A stretch of DNA of 64,000 nt from Marinobacter alexandrii (GTDB taxonomy: Bacteria > Pseudomonadota > Gammaproteobacteria > Pseudomonadales > Oleiphilaceae). The stretch spans positions 288,001-352,000 of the forward strand of contig NZ_SWKM01000014.1 of NCBI RefSeq assembly GCF_005871205.1, given 5' to 3'. Under the pieces are notes generated by a model. That model made no database searches, had not been told where the DNA came from, and saw only the letters and a program-made list of their open reading frames with translations. How positions within the stretch are numbered: position 1 is the stretch's first letter; each line of letters starts with the position of its first letter. Both the position numbers and the translations under genes were made by a program. Positions 43,604 through 53,356 of this stretch are shown one piece after another.

Positions 43604-43633
43604 CCTGAGAGCGGCCAACGTGCCGCTCTCAGG
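43604..43633. terminator. Strong hairpin between mqo and the convergent ATPase gene
   Basis: CCTGAGAGCGGC (43604-43615), loop CAACGT, GCCGCTCTCAGG (43622-43633): a perfect 12-bp stem 7 bases after the mqo stop and 30 bases from the convergent stop. No T run on either strand, so probably a shared transcript end needing no U tract or a 3' stabiliser. Confidence 0.6.
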
Positions 43634-43663
43634 AGAGTTATCGAGCAATCGGCCCATGGGTTT

Positions 43664-44203
43664 TCAGCGCGTCAATAAATCCGCGATGATCTGCCGTGCC
43701 ACATCTTCCGGAGACTGCTCGGAATTATCGATCTGGAGCGCATTTTTGTGCTCAATGGGTAGGAATTGCCACTCAGACAGCAACTCGGAAAGGTGGTCCC
43801 GGCAGGAGATCTTGTGACTTTGCTGCCGCTCTACTGACACTGAACGGCTGAGTAGTACGTCATGCCTCGGGTGAAGCTGAACTGGGTAGACTTCAATGCC
43901 TTCAGATTCAAAAAAATCCAGGTATCGACGGATTTCCTTTTCATCTTCCTGCGCGCAGGTCATGAAGGTCATCACCATGCGCGCAACCCCAAGTTCATTC
44001 GCCTTGGACAGCGTCTGGCGTCTGATTGAATTGGTAAAGTGGTGGAAGTCTTTATCACCGAAGGCGTCATAAATGGCCATGCTCAGATCAACCGCCAGGT
44101 GATTGTGAAAAAGCTTGAAATTGTGATTTCTCTGCAAGGCTTTTGCGACGGTCAACTTCCCCGCGGCTGGTGGGCCATGAAGCCAGACTAATTGCATTGG
44201 CAT
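43664..44203 (-). CDS. P-loop nucleoside-triphosphatase (shikimate/adenylate-kinase-like)
   Basis: A 179-residue cytoplasmic protein that starts MPMQLVWLHGPPAAGKLTVA, a Walker A P-loop in which the usual Ser/Thr right after Lys is Leu with Thr next. Then HNHLAVDLSMAIY, an Asp-containing second motif (ARMVMTFMTCAQEDE) and R-H-D-V-LLSR, a lid-like Arg region. This group is usually annotated as AAA or shikimate-kinase-like small-molecule kinases. Substrate unknown. It starts 10 bases after the LysR stop and could be co-transcribed with it. Confidence 0.7.
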   Translation of the reverse strand: MPMQLVWLHGPPAAGKLTVAKALQRNHNFKLFHNHLAVDLSMAIYDAFGDKDFHHFTNSIRRQTLSKANELGVARMVMTFMTCAQEDEKEIRRYLDFFESEGIEVYPVQLHPRHDVLLSRSVSVERQQSHKISCRDHLSELLSEWQFLPIEHKNALQIDNSEQSPEDVARQIIADLLTR

Positions 44204-44212
44204 TCGACTTCC

Positions 44213-45091
44213 TTATTTGTCAGGCCAGCGAACGGTGGAGGCGAAATCGATAAATCGATCGATCTCCTCCTGATTGTCACTGTCCGCCCACTCAAAACCA
44301 ATGGATCGTTGTGCCGACAGTTCTGTAAGAGGGCGTTTTACAACGTTCGGGGCATCATAATGCGCCGGAACGATCGCTATCCCAACGCCCTGTTGGACCA
44401 AAGATAGCGCCCGGTCGTCCTGATTAGTCACATAAGCCACGTTTAGCCGGGTACCTGCCGATCTCATTAACTCCTGCAACATCAGGCGATATTCACAGTG
44501 GGAGCGGGAAACGAAGGGTTCGCTCTCAAGATCGGAAAGAGTCAGTGAAGGCGATTCACTCAGATGGTGATGCGCTGCCATGGCGACCATGTACGGTTCG
44601 GTAAACAGAGATTTTGAATGTATAAAGCTGTGTCTGCTGGCGGAACGTCCAGAGAGCACGGTGAACGCCAGATCAATTCTGCCTTTCCTGGCTAACTGCT
44701 CCATTTCATCATTGCTGGCGTCGAAAACCTGGAGTCTTAGCCTGAGATTTTCGCGGCGGTAGGGTTCGATCAGTCGGGCAACGTTGGCAATGGACAAAGT
44801 GTTGATGACCCCGAGCCTCAGCATCCGTTGCTGGTCATGATTCTTGAGCTCATCGCGAGCTCTGTTGCATTCGTCTACGATGCGCGTGGCGCGCTCAAAC
44901 AGGGTTCTGCCGGCGGGCGTTAATACTACGTTGCGCTTGTTTCGCGTGAACAGTTTTACGCCAAGTTCACCCTCCAGTTTTGCTATCGATGCTGATAGTG
45001 CCGGTTGAGAAACAAAGGCTCTCTTGGCTCCCCGAGTGAAGCTTTCCGATTCGGCCGCCGCGAGGAACAGGCGCAGTTGCTGCAGTTCCAT
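44213..45091 (-). CDS. LysR-family transcriptional regulator
   Basis: A 292-residue LysR protein: helix-turn-helix LRLFLAAAESESFTRGAKRA then FVSQPALSASIAKLE, followed by the effector-binding domain (LRLGVINTLSIANVARLIEP; GIAIVPAHYDAP). Divergent from the SDR/isomerase/MFS operon at 45195-47791 across 103 bases, so that operon is its likely target. The gap carries AT-rich sequence with AATAA...TTATT (45123-45144) that could be the operator. Confidence 0.88.
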   Translation of the reverse strand: MELQQLRLFLAAAESESFTRGAKRAFVSQPALSASIAKLEGELGVKLFTRNKRNVVLTPAGRTLFERATRIVDECNRARDELKNHDQQRMLRLGVINTLSIANVARLIEPYRRENLRLRLQVFDASNDEMEQLARKGRIDLAFTVLSGRSASRHSFIHSKSLFTEPYMVAMAAHHHLSESPSLTLSDLESEPFVSRSHCEYRLMLQELMRSAGTRLNVAYVTNQDDRALSLVQQGVGIAIVPAHYDAPNVVKRPLTELSAQRSIGFEWADSDNQEEIDRFIDFASTVRWPDK

Positions 45092-45194
45092 GTCATAACC
45101 GTTGGTTGTGGTAAGGATTCAAATAATCGATTTCCTATATGTTATTCGGTGGGATAGGCTTTGACCAGTTCCATCACTGAATCAGGAGACGGGA

Positions 45195-45926
45195 ATGGCA
45201 ACCGAAGACCAGCCAATCGCTTTGGTCATCGGCGCAGGAGACCATCTGGGATCAGCAATTGCGCGCCGCTTTGCCAAGGAGGGTTACCACCTCGTGGTCA
45301 CTCGTCGACGTGGAGATCTGGATACGCTCAAGGCTGAAATCAGCGCCTTGGGGTCAAGTGCCACCGCCATTCATTCCGATGCCCGCGATGAGAACCAGGT
45401 CAGCGAACTGATCGACCGGGTGGAATCGGAGCTGGGTCCAATACGGGTGGCTGTGTTCAATGTCGGCGGAAATGTCCGGTTCGATCTCTGTGAAACCACC
45501 ACCCGGATCTATCGAAAAGTCTGGGAAATGTGCGCGCTGGCGGGTTTTCTGGTGGGGCGGGAAGTTGCCAGGAAAATGTTGTCCCGCAACGAGGGAACCA
45601 TCCTGTTCACCGGAGCCTCGGCAAGCCTCAGAGGTGGCCGTGGTTTTGCTGCGTTTGCCGGAGGCAAGCATGCCCTGAGGGCGTTGGCGCAAAGCATGGC
45701 CCGGGAGCTGGGGCCACAGGGCATTCACGTAGCCCACGTGGTTGTTGATGGTCTTATCCGTAACGAGGCAACCGCTGAATTTCTACCAGACCTTTATACG
45801 AGTAAAGGAGAGGACGGCATCATCGAGCCTGATGATCTCGCTGATATTTACTGGCACCTCCATAACCAGCCCCGCTCGGCCTGGACGTTCGAGCAGGATG
45901 CCCGTCCGTTCTCCGAGTCCTGGTAG
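45195..45926 (+). CDS. SDR-family oxidoreductase with Phe in place of the catalytic Tyr
   Basis: A 243-residue short-chain dehydrogenase-like protein. The nucleotide motif is VIGAGDHLGSAIARRFAKEG (G-x-G-x-x-x-G-x), the NAG motif reads FNVGGN, and the active-site helix reads RGFAAFAGGKHALRALAQ: Lys158 is present but the Tyr of YxxxK is Phe154, and the Ser position is shifted (TGASAS). Classical dehydrogenase activity therefore looks unlikely; the family with this FAGxK helix is conserved, so it may bind a nucleotide or do other chemistry. First gene of an operon with a DsbA-fold isomerase and an MFS transporter. Confidence 0.85.
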   Translation: MATEDQPIALVIGAGDHLGSAIARRFAKEGYHLVVTRRRGDLDTLKAEISALGSSATAIHSDARDENQVSELIDRVESELGPIRVAVFNVGGNVRFDLCETTTRIYRKVWEMCALAGFLVGREVARKMLSRNEGTILFTGASASLRGGRGFAAFAGGKHALRALAQSMARELGPQGIHVAHVVVDGLIRNEATAEFLPDLYTSKGEDGIIEPDDLADIYWHLHNQPRSAWTFEQDARPFSESW

Positions 45927-45952
45927 CCCCTGACCAAAAAGAGGTATTCAGT

Positions 45953-46537
45953 ATGAGCAAGAGTGTTGATTTCTATTACGATTTTATAAGCCCCGCATCC
46001 TATTTCGCGTGCATGCGGCTACCGGAACTCACCAAAGAAACCGGCGCCACAATCAACTACAAGCCGGTTCTGCTCGGGGGGGTCTTCAAAGCGACAGGCA
46101 ACACCTCTCCGGTAACGGTCCCCGCGAAGTGGGAGTGGATCAAAGCCGACTTTCAGCGGCACGCCGATTACTATGGCCTTCCTTTCCAACTAAACCCACA
46201 TTTTATCTTCAGCACGGTGAACGCCATGAGAGGCGCGCTTTGGGCGCTTTCGGCAGGACGGATAGAGGCATACAATCGAGCTATGTTTTCTGCCGCCTGG
46301 GCGGAGGGTCGGGATCTGTCGTCCCCGGAGGTTCTCGCGGACATCCTTAACCGGGCGGGCTTCGATGCTGATGAAGCGATGGCGGCCATCGCGCAACCCG
46401 CGATAAAAAGTGAGTTGATAGAAGCCACAGATGAGGCAGTAGCCCGAGGCGTGTTCGGAGCACCCACCTTTTTTGTCAACGACGAGCTGTTTTTCGGGCA
46501 GGACCGCATGGATTGGGTTAAAAGGGCGCTCATCTGA
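45953..46537 (+). CDS. 2-hydroxychromene-2-carboxylate isomerase family (DsbA-fold, kappa-GST-like)
   Basis: A 194-residue thioredoxin-fold protein without a CxxC pair. The start VDFYYDFISPASYFACMRLP carries the catalytic Ser position (SP-A-S), and the C-terminal GVFGAPTFFVNDELFFGQDR is typical of the family. Members isomerise hydroxychromene carboxylate in naphthalene breakdown using glutathione, or act as glutathione-dependent isomerases of unknown substrate. Located 26 bases after the SDR gene with AAGAGG before the ATG. Without other aromatic-pathway genes nearby the substrate stays open. Confidence 0.88.
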   Translation: MSKSVDFYYDFISPASYFACMRLPELTKETGATINYKPVLLGGVFKATGNTSPVTVPAKWEWIKADFQRHADYYGLPFQLNPHFIFSTVNAMRGALWALSAGRIEAYNRAMFSAAWAEGRDLSSPEVLADILNRAGFDADEAMAAIAQPAIKSELIEATDEAVARGVFGAPTFFVNDELFFGQDRMDWVKRALI

Positions 46538-46594
46538 TGTTTCGGACCCCGCTTTTCTTCAATCATTTCCGGCTAGCCGGCTTTTGAGGTGTTC

Positions 46595-47791
46595 ATGAAT
46601 GACCCAGCCCAACGTTATAAGGTTCTGACCGCAGGGGTTTTGAACCTGATCCTGGTGATGGGTATTTCCCGCTTTGCCTACACGCCACTGTTACCGGCCA
46701 TGCTGGAGAACACAGACCTGGGAGCGGCTGAAGGCGGTTGGTTGGCGGCGATTAACTATCTGGGTTACCTGTGTGGCGCGTTAATCGCGTCGATGATCAG
46801 TGACCTGGAACTCAAGGACCGGCTGTATCGGATAGGCCTGTTCTTGGCCGTGGTTACAACAGCGGGCATGGGGCTGACTGAAAACTTCTGGCTTTTGTCG
46901 ATCCTGCGCTTCGTGGCTGGTTTGAGCTGCGCCGCCGGTATGCTTATAGGTTCGGGGTTGGTGCTGAATTGGCTGATGCGGAATAACCATCGTAGTGAGT
47001 TGGGCATTCAGTTTAGTGGCGTTGGCCTGGGTATGGTTCTGTGTGCTGCCGCCGTTGAGCTAATGAACACGGTTTTTGATTGGCGCGAGCAGTGGCTGGT
47101 ATTGACCGCGATTGGTGCCATCCTTCTGATTCCGGCATTGGGCTGGTTGCCGCGACCGGTGCCGGTGCCCGTCGGGTTCAACCACAAATCCATGGAGGAT
47201 TCGCCACCCAGTGCCGCCTTCATGAGACTGTTCACCGTTGCTTACTTCTGTGCCGGCATTGGTTATGTGGTCAGCGCGACCTTCATCGTTGCGCTGGTTG
47301 ATGAATTGCCCGGACTGGAAGGTAAGGGCGTCTGGGCTTTTCTCGTGATGGGGCTGGCCGCAGCGCCGAGCGCCATGCTCTGGGATCTCATTGCACGCCG
47401 GATTGGCAACCTGAATGCGATGATAGTTGCGAGCCTACTGCAAGCTGTGGGCATTTTGTTGCCGATCATTGAACCCAATATCGTGTTTACGATGCTAGGC
47501 GCCATTCTGTTCGGCGGCACCTTTGTCGGCATTGTTTGCCTGGTGCTCACCATGGCGGGCCGCTTCTATCCCTCCAGGCCCGCTAAATTCATGGGAAAGA
47601 TGACCATCTTCTATGGCGTTGCTCAAATTATCGCCCCGGCGATCACCGGACTGCTGCGAGAGTACAACGGAGATTATGCCGCAGGGCTTTATACGGCTTC
47701 CGCTGCAATGGTTGTGGGCGCCTTGTTTTTGATCATGGCCAAGAGCCGGGAGTTTGGCGCCAAGCCGGCACCCGAGTTTGTTAATCGCTAA
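46595..47791 (+). CDS. YbfB/YjiJ-family MFS transporter
   Basis: About 398 residues with 12 hydrophobic segments. The YbfB/YjiJ signature lies at the start: ISRFAYTPLLPAML, then EGGWLAAINYLGYLCGAL and RFVAGLSCAAGMLIGSGLVL. GTG 46589 is in frame, but ATG 46595 has GAGG 5 bases upstream and is chosen. Third gene of the SDR operon; probably imports or exports the compound handled by the two enzymes. Ends 10 bases from the convergent LysR stop. Confidence 0.88.
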   Translation: MNDPAQRYKVLTAGVLNLILVMGISRFAYTPLLPAMLENTDLGAAEGGWLAAINYLGYLCGALIASMISDLELKDRLYRIGLFLAVVTTAGMGLTENFWLLSILRFVAGLSCAAGMLIGSGLVLNWLMRNNHRSELGIQFSGVGLGMVLCAAAVELMNTVFDWREQWLVLTAIGAILLIPALGWLPRPVPVPVGFNHKSMEDSPPSAAFMRLFTVAYFCAGIGYVVSATFIVALVDELPGLEGKGVWAFLVMGLAAAPSAMLWDLIARRIGNLNAMIVASLLQAVGILLPIIEPNIVFTMLGAILFGGTFVGIVCLVLTMAGRFYPSRPAKFMGKMTIFYGVAQIIAPAITGLLREYNGDYAAGLYTASAAMVVGALFLIMAKSREFGAKPAPEFVNR

Positions 47792-47801
47792 GCTTAGTCG
47801 T

Positions 47802-48671
47802 TTAACGGTGTGCGTCGACGGCTCGCGCCGCCTCGAGAATGCAGTTCTCCAATGGCTCCAGAAACGTCTTGCCGAGTGTTCCTGCCTCAATCAGGTTCAT
47901 GGTGAGCAGGCGCCGGTCTGGCAGGCTGTCCATGCGCAGTGGCCGGACCTTCTCCGAGGAAACTGACGACTCCGGTAGCAGTGACACCGCCAGGCCGCTC
48001 TCTACTGCAGAATACAGATTGGCCATGTCTGGGCTTGTGATCACCAGGTGATGGGCCAGGCCAGACTGTTTCAGGTCCAGTTGGGCAAGGTCTCGCAGTG
48101 CACAATCGCTTTCCAGCAGTGCCACGGGCAGGGAGCCCTGTTGCTCAAGGGGCATTCCTGTTGGCGCGTACCAACATAGCCTTTCTGACCACAGGTTCTT
48201 TTCATTGGGAAACTGGGCTTCGTCGGTCACAATAGCAAGATCCAGATCGCCGGTGTTCACCAACTCTCGAAGTTTGCGGCTGCGGCCGCAGGTGATGCGC
48301 GGAACCAGCTCGGGGAAGGAATCCCGCATGCGCGGTAGGAAATGATCCAGAAAGGTCTGGGCGTAATCGGTAGGAATGCCGAAATGCACCGGCCCCCGAA
48401 GGGGCTCTGAGCTCAAGGCGCTTAGGGTTTCGTTGTTCAAGCGCAGCAGCTGATCGATGTAGGCCAGGAGCGTTTTTCCAGGATCGGTCAGCTTGATGCC
48501 CTGATTGCTTCGCTCCAGCAGTCGCTGACTCAGTTGTTCTTCCAGGCGCTTTATCTGCATGCTCACAGCCGCTTGCGACCGATACAGCCTTACAGCGGCT
48601 TCCTTGAACCCTCCCACTTCAACGACAACGGAGAAAGTATTCAGCAACTCAAGGTCTAGCAGGGGTTTCAT
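47802..48671 (-). CDS. LysR-family transcriptional regulator
   Basis: A 289-residue LysR protein: LELLNTFSVVVEVGGFKEAA then VRLYRSQAAVSMQIKRLEEQL helix-turn-helix, and an effector domain with VHFGIPTDYAQTFLDHFLPR and GLAVSLLPESSV. Divergent from the MDR gene at 48847 across about 175 bases, its likely target; convergent with the MFS gene. Confidence 0.88.
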   Translation of the reverse strand: MKPLLDLELLNTFSVVVEVGGFKEAAVRLYRSQAAVSMQIKRLEEQLSQRLLERSNQGIKLTDPGKTLLAYIDQLLRLNNETLSALSSEPLRGPVHFGIPTDYAQTFLDHFLPRMRDSFPELVPRITCGRSRKLRELVNTGDLDLAIVTDEAQFPNEKNLWSERLCWYAPTGMPLEQQGSLPVALLESDCALRDLAQLDLKQSGLAHHLVITSPDMANLYSAVESGLAVSLLPESSVSSEKVRPLRMDSLPDRRLLTMNLIEAGTLGKTFLEPLENCILEAARAVDAHR

Positions 48672-48846
48672 GGCGCGTTCCGGAGTAAGGTTTAAGTGCT
48701 GGTTAAACCAGTTGGCTTGTTGTTCACGAAAGGTGAATTACGATATCAGATTTATTTGTTTGAATGAATTATAGGGGGCTCTTATGATGTCAGCCTGACA
48801 TTCCGCGCTGGCGGGCATTTGCAAAGCGATGATTGAGGGCAGCAGC

Positions 48847-49944
48847 ATGAAACAGAACGACATTCCTGAGGTAATGGCGGGCGTAGTGCTTACAGGTCAT
48901 GGTGGTCTGGACAAGCTCGAGTACCGGGACGATCTCGCGGTCCCCAAGGCCGGTGTTGGCGAGGTGCTGATCGAAGTGGGTGCCAGCGCAATCAATAATA
49001 CCGATATCAACACCCGCACTGGCTGGTACTCCAAAGGCGTGACGACCGGGACGGACCAGGGCGCAGCCGGTTTTGAGTCCGCCAACGAGGAAGACGGTGG
49101 CTGGTCTGGACAGCCTCTGAGCTTTCCGCGCATTCAGGGTGCTGACGCTTGTGGCCGTATTGTTGCCGTAGGTGAGGGCGTGGACCCGGGCCGGATCGGC
49201 GAGCGGGTGCTGGTGCGCCCCATGCAACAGGCGCCTGATGATCCCTCTTCCTACAACCTCATCACGTTCGGTTCGGAGTTTAATGGCGGCTACGCGGAAT
49301 ACGCCGTGGCACGCGCCAGCGAAGTGTTTGCGGTGAACAGCAACCTGACTGACACCGAACTGGCTTCGTTCCCCTGTGCCTATTCCACGGCGGAGGGAAT
49401 GCTGGACAGAGTCGGTTTGAAGGCAGGTGAACGCATTCTGATTACCGGTGCTTCCGGCGGTGTCGGATCGGCTGCGGTTCAATTGGCCAAGCGTCGTGGC
49501 GCTGAGGTCATTGCAGTGTGTGGGGAAGCCAAGTTCGATGAGGTTCGAGAGCTGGGGGCGGATAAGGTGATCCCCAGAGGTCAATCTCTGCTTGAAACGC
49601 TTGAGAAGGACAGCGTTGACGTGGTGGCGGATCTGGTTGCTGGCCCGCAGTGGCCGGAGCTGCTTGAGGTGCTGAGCCGAGGCGGGCGTTACGTGGTATC
49701 CGGTGCGATCGCCGGCCCCATTGTGGAACTGGATGTGCGCACTCTGTACCTGAAGGACCTGAGCTTTTTCGGGTCTACCTGGCAGCCAAAACGCGTATTC
49801 GAGAACCTGATCGGCTATATCGAGCGGAATGAAATTCGTCCGGTGGTGGCAAAAACCTACGCTTTGCGCGATGTGGTGCAGGCTCAGGAGGACTTCATGG
49901 CCAAGCGCTTTTCGGGAAAGCTGGCTATTAAGGTCAAGACTTAG
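48847..49944 (+). CDS. Medium-chain (MDR) NAD(P)-dependent oxidoreductase
   Basis: About 365 residues. GroES-like N-terminal domain (AGVVLTGHGGLDKLEYRDDL; VGASAINNTDINTRTGWY), a Rossmann motif ITGASGGVGSAAVQLAKRRG and a C-terminal Zn-independent finish. The insertion after GWYSKG (TGTDQGAAGFESANEEDGGW) distinguishes it from QorA-like enzymes. The structural zinc Cys cluster is absent. ATG 48847 has GAGG 8 bases upstream, better than ATG 48829. Probably an alcohol dehydrogenase or quinone/enone reductase controlled by the divergent LysR. Substrate unknown. Confidence 0.87.
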   Translation: MKQNDIPEVMAGVVLTGHGGLDKLEYRDDLAVPKAGVGEVLIEVGASAINNTDINTRTGWYSKGVTTGTDQGAAGFESANEEDGGWSGQPLSFPRIQGADACGRIVAVGEGVDPGRIGERVLVRPMQQAPDDPSSYNLITFGSEFNGGYAEYAVARASEVFAVNSNLTDTELASFPCAYSTAEGMLDRVGLKAGERILITGASGGVGSAAVQLAKRRGAEVIAVCGEAKFDEVRELGADKVIPRGQSLLETLEKDSVDVVADLVAGPQWPELLEVLSRGGRYVVSGAIAGPIVELDVRTLYLKDLSFFGSTWQPKRVFENLIGYIERNEIRPVVAKTYALRDVVQAQEDFMAKRFSGKLAIKVKT

Positions 49945-50051
49945 ACCCTCACTAGCGCAATACGAAAACAAGAAGTATCGAGCATAGTGTGATGTTGAGG
50001 GCCCAGATTATCCATGAAACCCTTCGCCGTGTGCTCAGGCGTTTGATTGGA

Positions 50052-51356
50052 TTAGTCATAGCTGAACCGCTCCGACAGGATACGATGAGAGGGCGTGCCC
50101 CTCTCAATCAGGTGATCTTCAACGATATCCATCATGATTGCCGGCCCGCACATCACGAAGACCCATTCGCTGAACTCTTTCTCGGTAAATACCCGATCGA
50201 TTAGCGCCGCATCTATGAAGCCTGTCTCTCCATGCCAGGTTTCTGGCGGTTCCTGAAGAACATAGAAGACGTCCTCCGTATCCAACTCCTCACGATAGGC
50301 AATCTGATCGATTATCCGATTTCCATAGATCACCTTTACCTCGCGCGCATCGCCGGTCAGGCGCATTTGCCTGAGTATGCCCAGCAGCGGGGCAAGGCCG
50401 ACGCCCCCTGCGATGAGAGCGACCCCAGGTTCAGTGCGACCATCGAGAGAAAGATTGCCATAAGGGCCATCAAGATAGGCGACTGTTCCAGTTCTTATCT
50501 GGCCGATTGTCCGTGTGAAGTCGCCAAGTTCTTTGATCATGAACGATAGTTCCGGTCCGGCCGCTGGCGCTGAGCAAATGGAGAACGGGTTTTCTTTCAG
50601 CGAGAAAGGGTTGTTTCCCACATTGAGCCAGACGAATTGCCCGGCTTTATAATCCAGCCCACGATGACCGTCTGGTTTTACGGTCACTTCCCACTGCTTG
50701 GGCGTCAATCGGGCGACGGCGGTCACCCGCCAGGGGCGGGCCCTTTGCAGAAGGGGAACCAGGAGGTAAACAGAAAGTAGAGACCCGATAGCCAGTCCAG
50801 TCATTGCCAACCACACCCAGCTCATCACAGGCTGCGATCCGTACCGCCCTGCATACACGGTGTGGTGCAACAGAAGAACTGCAATCAAAAGCGCGCCTAT
50901 CCCATGTAAGAGACGCCATGTCTCGTATCTGAAGTTTAATTGGGCGCGCCCGATGGCCAGCAGCACAAGGCTTGGAAGAAGCAGATAGGCGGCAATGCCT
51001 GTCGACAGAGCGGAAAAATCTGTCGTAATCGTCAATGCACGCGTGGGGTCCCATGGGCGTTGACCACCTGAGGGCGTCCCCTGGTAAAGAAACGGGTGCA
51101 GCAGAGCGAAGACCAGTGCCGTACGGGCCATGATCTGGTGAAACCGCATGGTTACATCCAGGCCTACGCCATTTGAAATGGCCTTGAAACGGCCTGACAA
51201 GATGAATTCCATGAGGACCATCGAGAAGGCAAGAATGCCCATGCCGGAGGCCAGTTCCTGCTGGAACTGGCGCGGCGGTCCGCCGACCCACCAGGACAGG
51301 ACCAACGGCAATGTGACAACGACCAGGTAACCGACGATCAAAAAGAGCGGTTTCAT
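50052..51356 (-). CDS. Ferric-reductase-like transmembrane flavoprotein
   Basis: A 434-residue protein with about six membrane helices in the first 220 residues. His pairs for haem sit in [20 protein letters not shown] and [20 protein letters not shown]. An FAD domain ([20 protein letters not shown]) and an NAD(P)H domain ([38 protein letters not shown]) follow, in the order Ferric_reduct, FAD_binding_8, NAD_binding_6. It moves electrons from NAD(P)H to an extracytoplasmic acceptor, perhaps Fe(III) or oxygen. Divergent from SelO with 213 bases between starts. Confidence 0.88.
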   Translation of the reverse strand: MKPLFLIVGYLVVVTLPLVLSWWVGGPPRQFQQELASGMGILAFSMVLMEFILSGRFKAISNGVGLDVTMRFHQIMARTALVFALLHPFLYQGTPSGGQRPWDPTRALTITTDFSALSTGIAAYLLLPSLVLLAIGRAQLNFRYETWRLLHGIGALLIAVLLLHHTVYAGRYGSQPVMSWVWLAMTGLAIGSLLSVYLLVPLLQRARPWRVTAVARLTPKQWEVTVKPDGHRGLDYKAGQFVWLNVGNNPFSLKENPFSICSAPAAGPELSFMIKELGDFTRTIGQIRTGTVAYLDGPYGNLSLDGRTEPGVALIAGGVGLAPLLGILRQMRLTGDAREVKVIYGNRIIDQIAYREELDTEDVFYVLQEPPETWHGETGFIDAALIDRVFTEKEFSEWVFVMCGPAIMMDIVEDHLIERGTPSHRILSERFSYD

Positions 51357-51569
51357 CTGTCTTGTTTTCCCTTCCTTTGGGCATCTAATCTAGTCTTCTA
51401 CAGAGTCCTTGGCAAAGCGCTGGCGATGAAAAACGAATCGGCTATGGCGTCAGGAGTAGGGCATGAGGAAGCAGGTCAGATTTTGCAGACAACCCAGTCA
51501 ACGCAAGACAGAACTCACTTATCCATGCACACTGCTGACCGTCATCAAATCTACGTGCGAGGAGCCCCT

Positions 51570-53285
51570 ATGCTAAAGCGACCGCCCCAGGAGAGATCTC
51601 CTTTTATCTCGAACTTCGAGGATGTCGCAGAGCTGGCTGACTTTTCGCTCATGGACACTCTTAACTGTGACCCTGAGGCGAAAGCAAACGGGGCCGACCA
51701 CGAGCCGCGTCAAGTCTTCTCGGGCCACTATGTTCCGGTAAATCCCACACCCATCGAGAACCCCGAGTACATTGCGCACGGCCAAACTCTGTTTCGCGAA
51801 CTGGGCTTCGCTGACAACATGGTGCAGTCCGACGACTTTGTGCGCGTATTCTCCGGCGACCTATCGCAGGTTCCGGAGCCGATGCGCCGGGTAGGGTGGG
51901 CGTGCGGCTACGCTCTTTCCATCTTTGGCACCGAATACAGCCAACAGTGCCCGTTCCAAACCGGCAACGGATACGGCGACGGTCGCGCCATTTCGGTGCT
52001 TGAGGCGGTTATCAATGGACAGCGTTGGGAAATGCAGCTTAAAGGTGGCGGCCGGACGCCCTACTGCCGGGGTGGGGATGGCCGGGCGGTTCTTCGGTCA
52101 AGTGTTCGGGAATTCCTGGCACAAGAGCATATGCACGCGCTCGGGGTTCCAACGTCTCGGTCGTTGAGTTTGTACGTTTCGAAAACAGAGAAGGTCAGGC
52201 GCCCCTGGTACTCAGAGGCTTCACGTTCGATGAATCCAGATGTACTGATATCTGAGCCAGTCGCGATCTCGACCCGCGTCGCACCCTCTTTCATTCGGGT
52301 TGGCCAACTCGAGCTTTTTAGTCGCCGTGCTCGCAAGAATGAGCATCCGCAGGCCATGGAGGAGCTTGAGAAGATTGTGCTGCATTTGATCGATCGTGAG
52401 TACAGTGACGTCATTGACCAAACACTGATCACTGCCGAAAAACTGGTACTGCTCGCGCGTGAGTTCCGCGGTCGGCTCACGTCGCTTGTGGCCAACTGGG
52501 TCCGCGTCGGCTATTGCCAGGGAAACTTTAACAGTGACAACTGTGCCGCCGGGGGCTTCACTCTCGACTACGGTCCATTTGGATTCTGTGACGTTTTTAA
52601 CCCGCAGTACCAGCCATGGACGGGTGGCGGACACCACTATTCGTTCCTGAATCAACCGGCGGCAGCAGAGCGTAATTTCCACACGTTCTGCTCGACACTC
52701 CGGCCCTTGCTGACGGCAGATCCAGAGCATCTGCAACAGCTCGAAGAGATTCAAAGTGGTTTTTCAAGGGTGATGATAGAGCAAATGGAGCAAATGTGGG
52801 CGACCAAACTCGGGCTTGCCACCTTTGACGCGGCCTTGTTCAGCGAGCTCGAAAGCTTGATGGTGAACACACCTGTTGATTACACCATTTTCTTTCGAGA
52901 GCTCTCCGGCGTGCCTGATGATATTACCCCTCTGAAGAAGAGCTTTTATACCGGCTCGAGGCACGGTGCCAATCCGGAAGCGATGGATGCAGCCTGGTCA
53001 GAGTGGTTTACGAAATGGAAATCACTGACGGCTTTGCAGTCTCGCGAGGAGCTTTCTCGTCAGATGAAACTGGTTAATCCAAAATACAGTTTGCGGGAAT
53101 GGTTCGTGGTACCTGCCTATCAACAAGCGGCTGCGGGAGACTATTCTTTGCTGCGAGAGTTACAGGAAGTCTTCACGCAACCATACGCCGAGCAATCGAA
53201 AGACGTGGAAGAAAAATACTACCGGCTAAAGCCGTTGGAACTCTTTGGCGTTGGTGGGTCGTCGCACTACAGCTGTTCGTCGTGA
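51570..53285 (+). CDS. selO: SelO family protein adenylyltransferase (YdiU/UPF0061)
   Basis: About 571 residues. Motifs: [20 protein letters not shown] then [20 protein letters not shown], and [20 protein letters not shown] with the two metal/ATP Asp residues. The C-terminus ends SSHYSCSS, with Cys where eukaryotic SelO carries selenocysteine. Family knowledge: the fold is kinase-like but transfers AMP to Ser/Thr/Tyr of target proteins and takes part in redox stress response. The open frame reaches 51426, but ATG 51570 has GAGGAG 6 bases upstream and matches the family length better. It stands alone on the plus strand. The first 45 residues are a weakly conserved lead-in. Confidence 0.9.
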   Translation: MLKRPPQERSPFISNFEDVAELADFSLMDTLNCDPEAKANGADHEPRQVFSGHYVPVNPTPIENPEYIAHGQTLFRELGFADNMVQSDDFVRVFSGDLSQVPEPMRRVGWACGYALSIFGTEYSQQCPFQTGNGYGDGRAISVLEAVINGQRWEMQLKGGGRTPYCRGGDGRAVLRSSVREFLAQEHMHALGVPTSRSLSLYVSKTEKVRRPWYSEASRSMNPDVLISEPVAISTRVAPSFIRVGQLELFSRRARKNEHPQAMEELEKIVLHLIDREYSDVIDQTLITAEKLVLLAREFRGRLTSLVANWVRVGYCQGNFNSDNCAAGGFTLDYGPFGFCDVFNPQYQPWTGGGHHYSFLNQPAAAERNFHTFCSTLRPLLTADPEHLQQLEEIQSGFSRVMIEQMEQMWATKLGLATFDAALFSELESLMVNTPVDYTIFFRELSGVPDDITPLKKSFYTGSRHGANPEAMDAAWSEWFTKWKSLTALQSREELSRQMKLVNPKYSLREWFVVPAYQQAAAGDYSLLRELQEVFTQPYAEQSKDVEEKYYRLKPLELFGVGGSSHYSCSS

Positions 53286-53356
53286 TTTCAGGTGTGAGCG
53301 ACAAAGCCTTTTCCCACACAAATTGCTACATCTGTCATCCAATTTCCGCAACTGGA

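Noticed and set aside
47786..47797. CTAAGCTTAG palindrome at the MFS stop
   Set aside because: Ten bases including a restriction-like core and overlapping the stop codon; too short to call a terminator.
48790..49971. 393-codon frame on the minus strand covering the MDR gene at 48847
   Set aside because: Although long, the opposite strand encodes a clear MDR enzyme with cofactor motif; the minus-strand protein has no domain.
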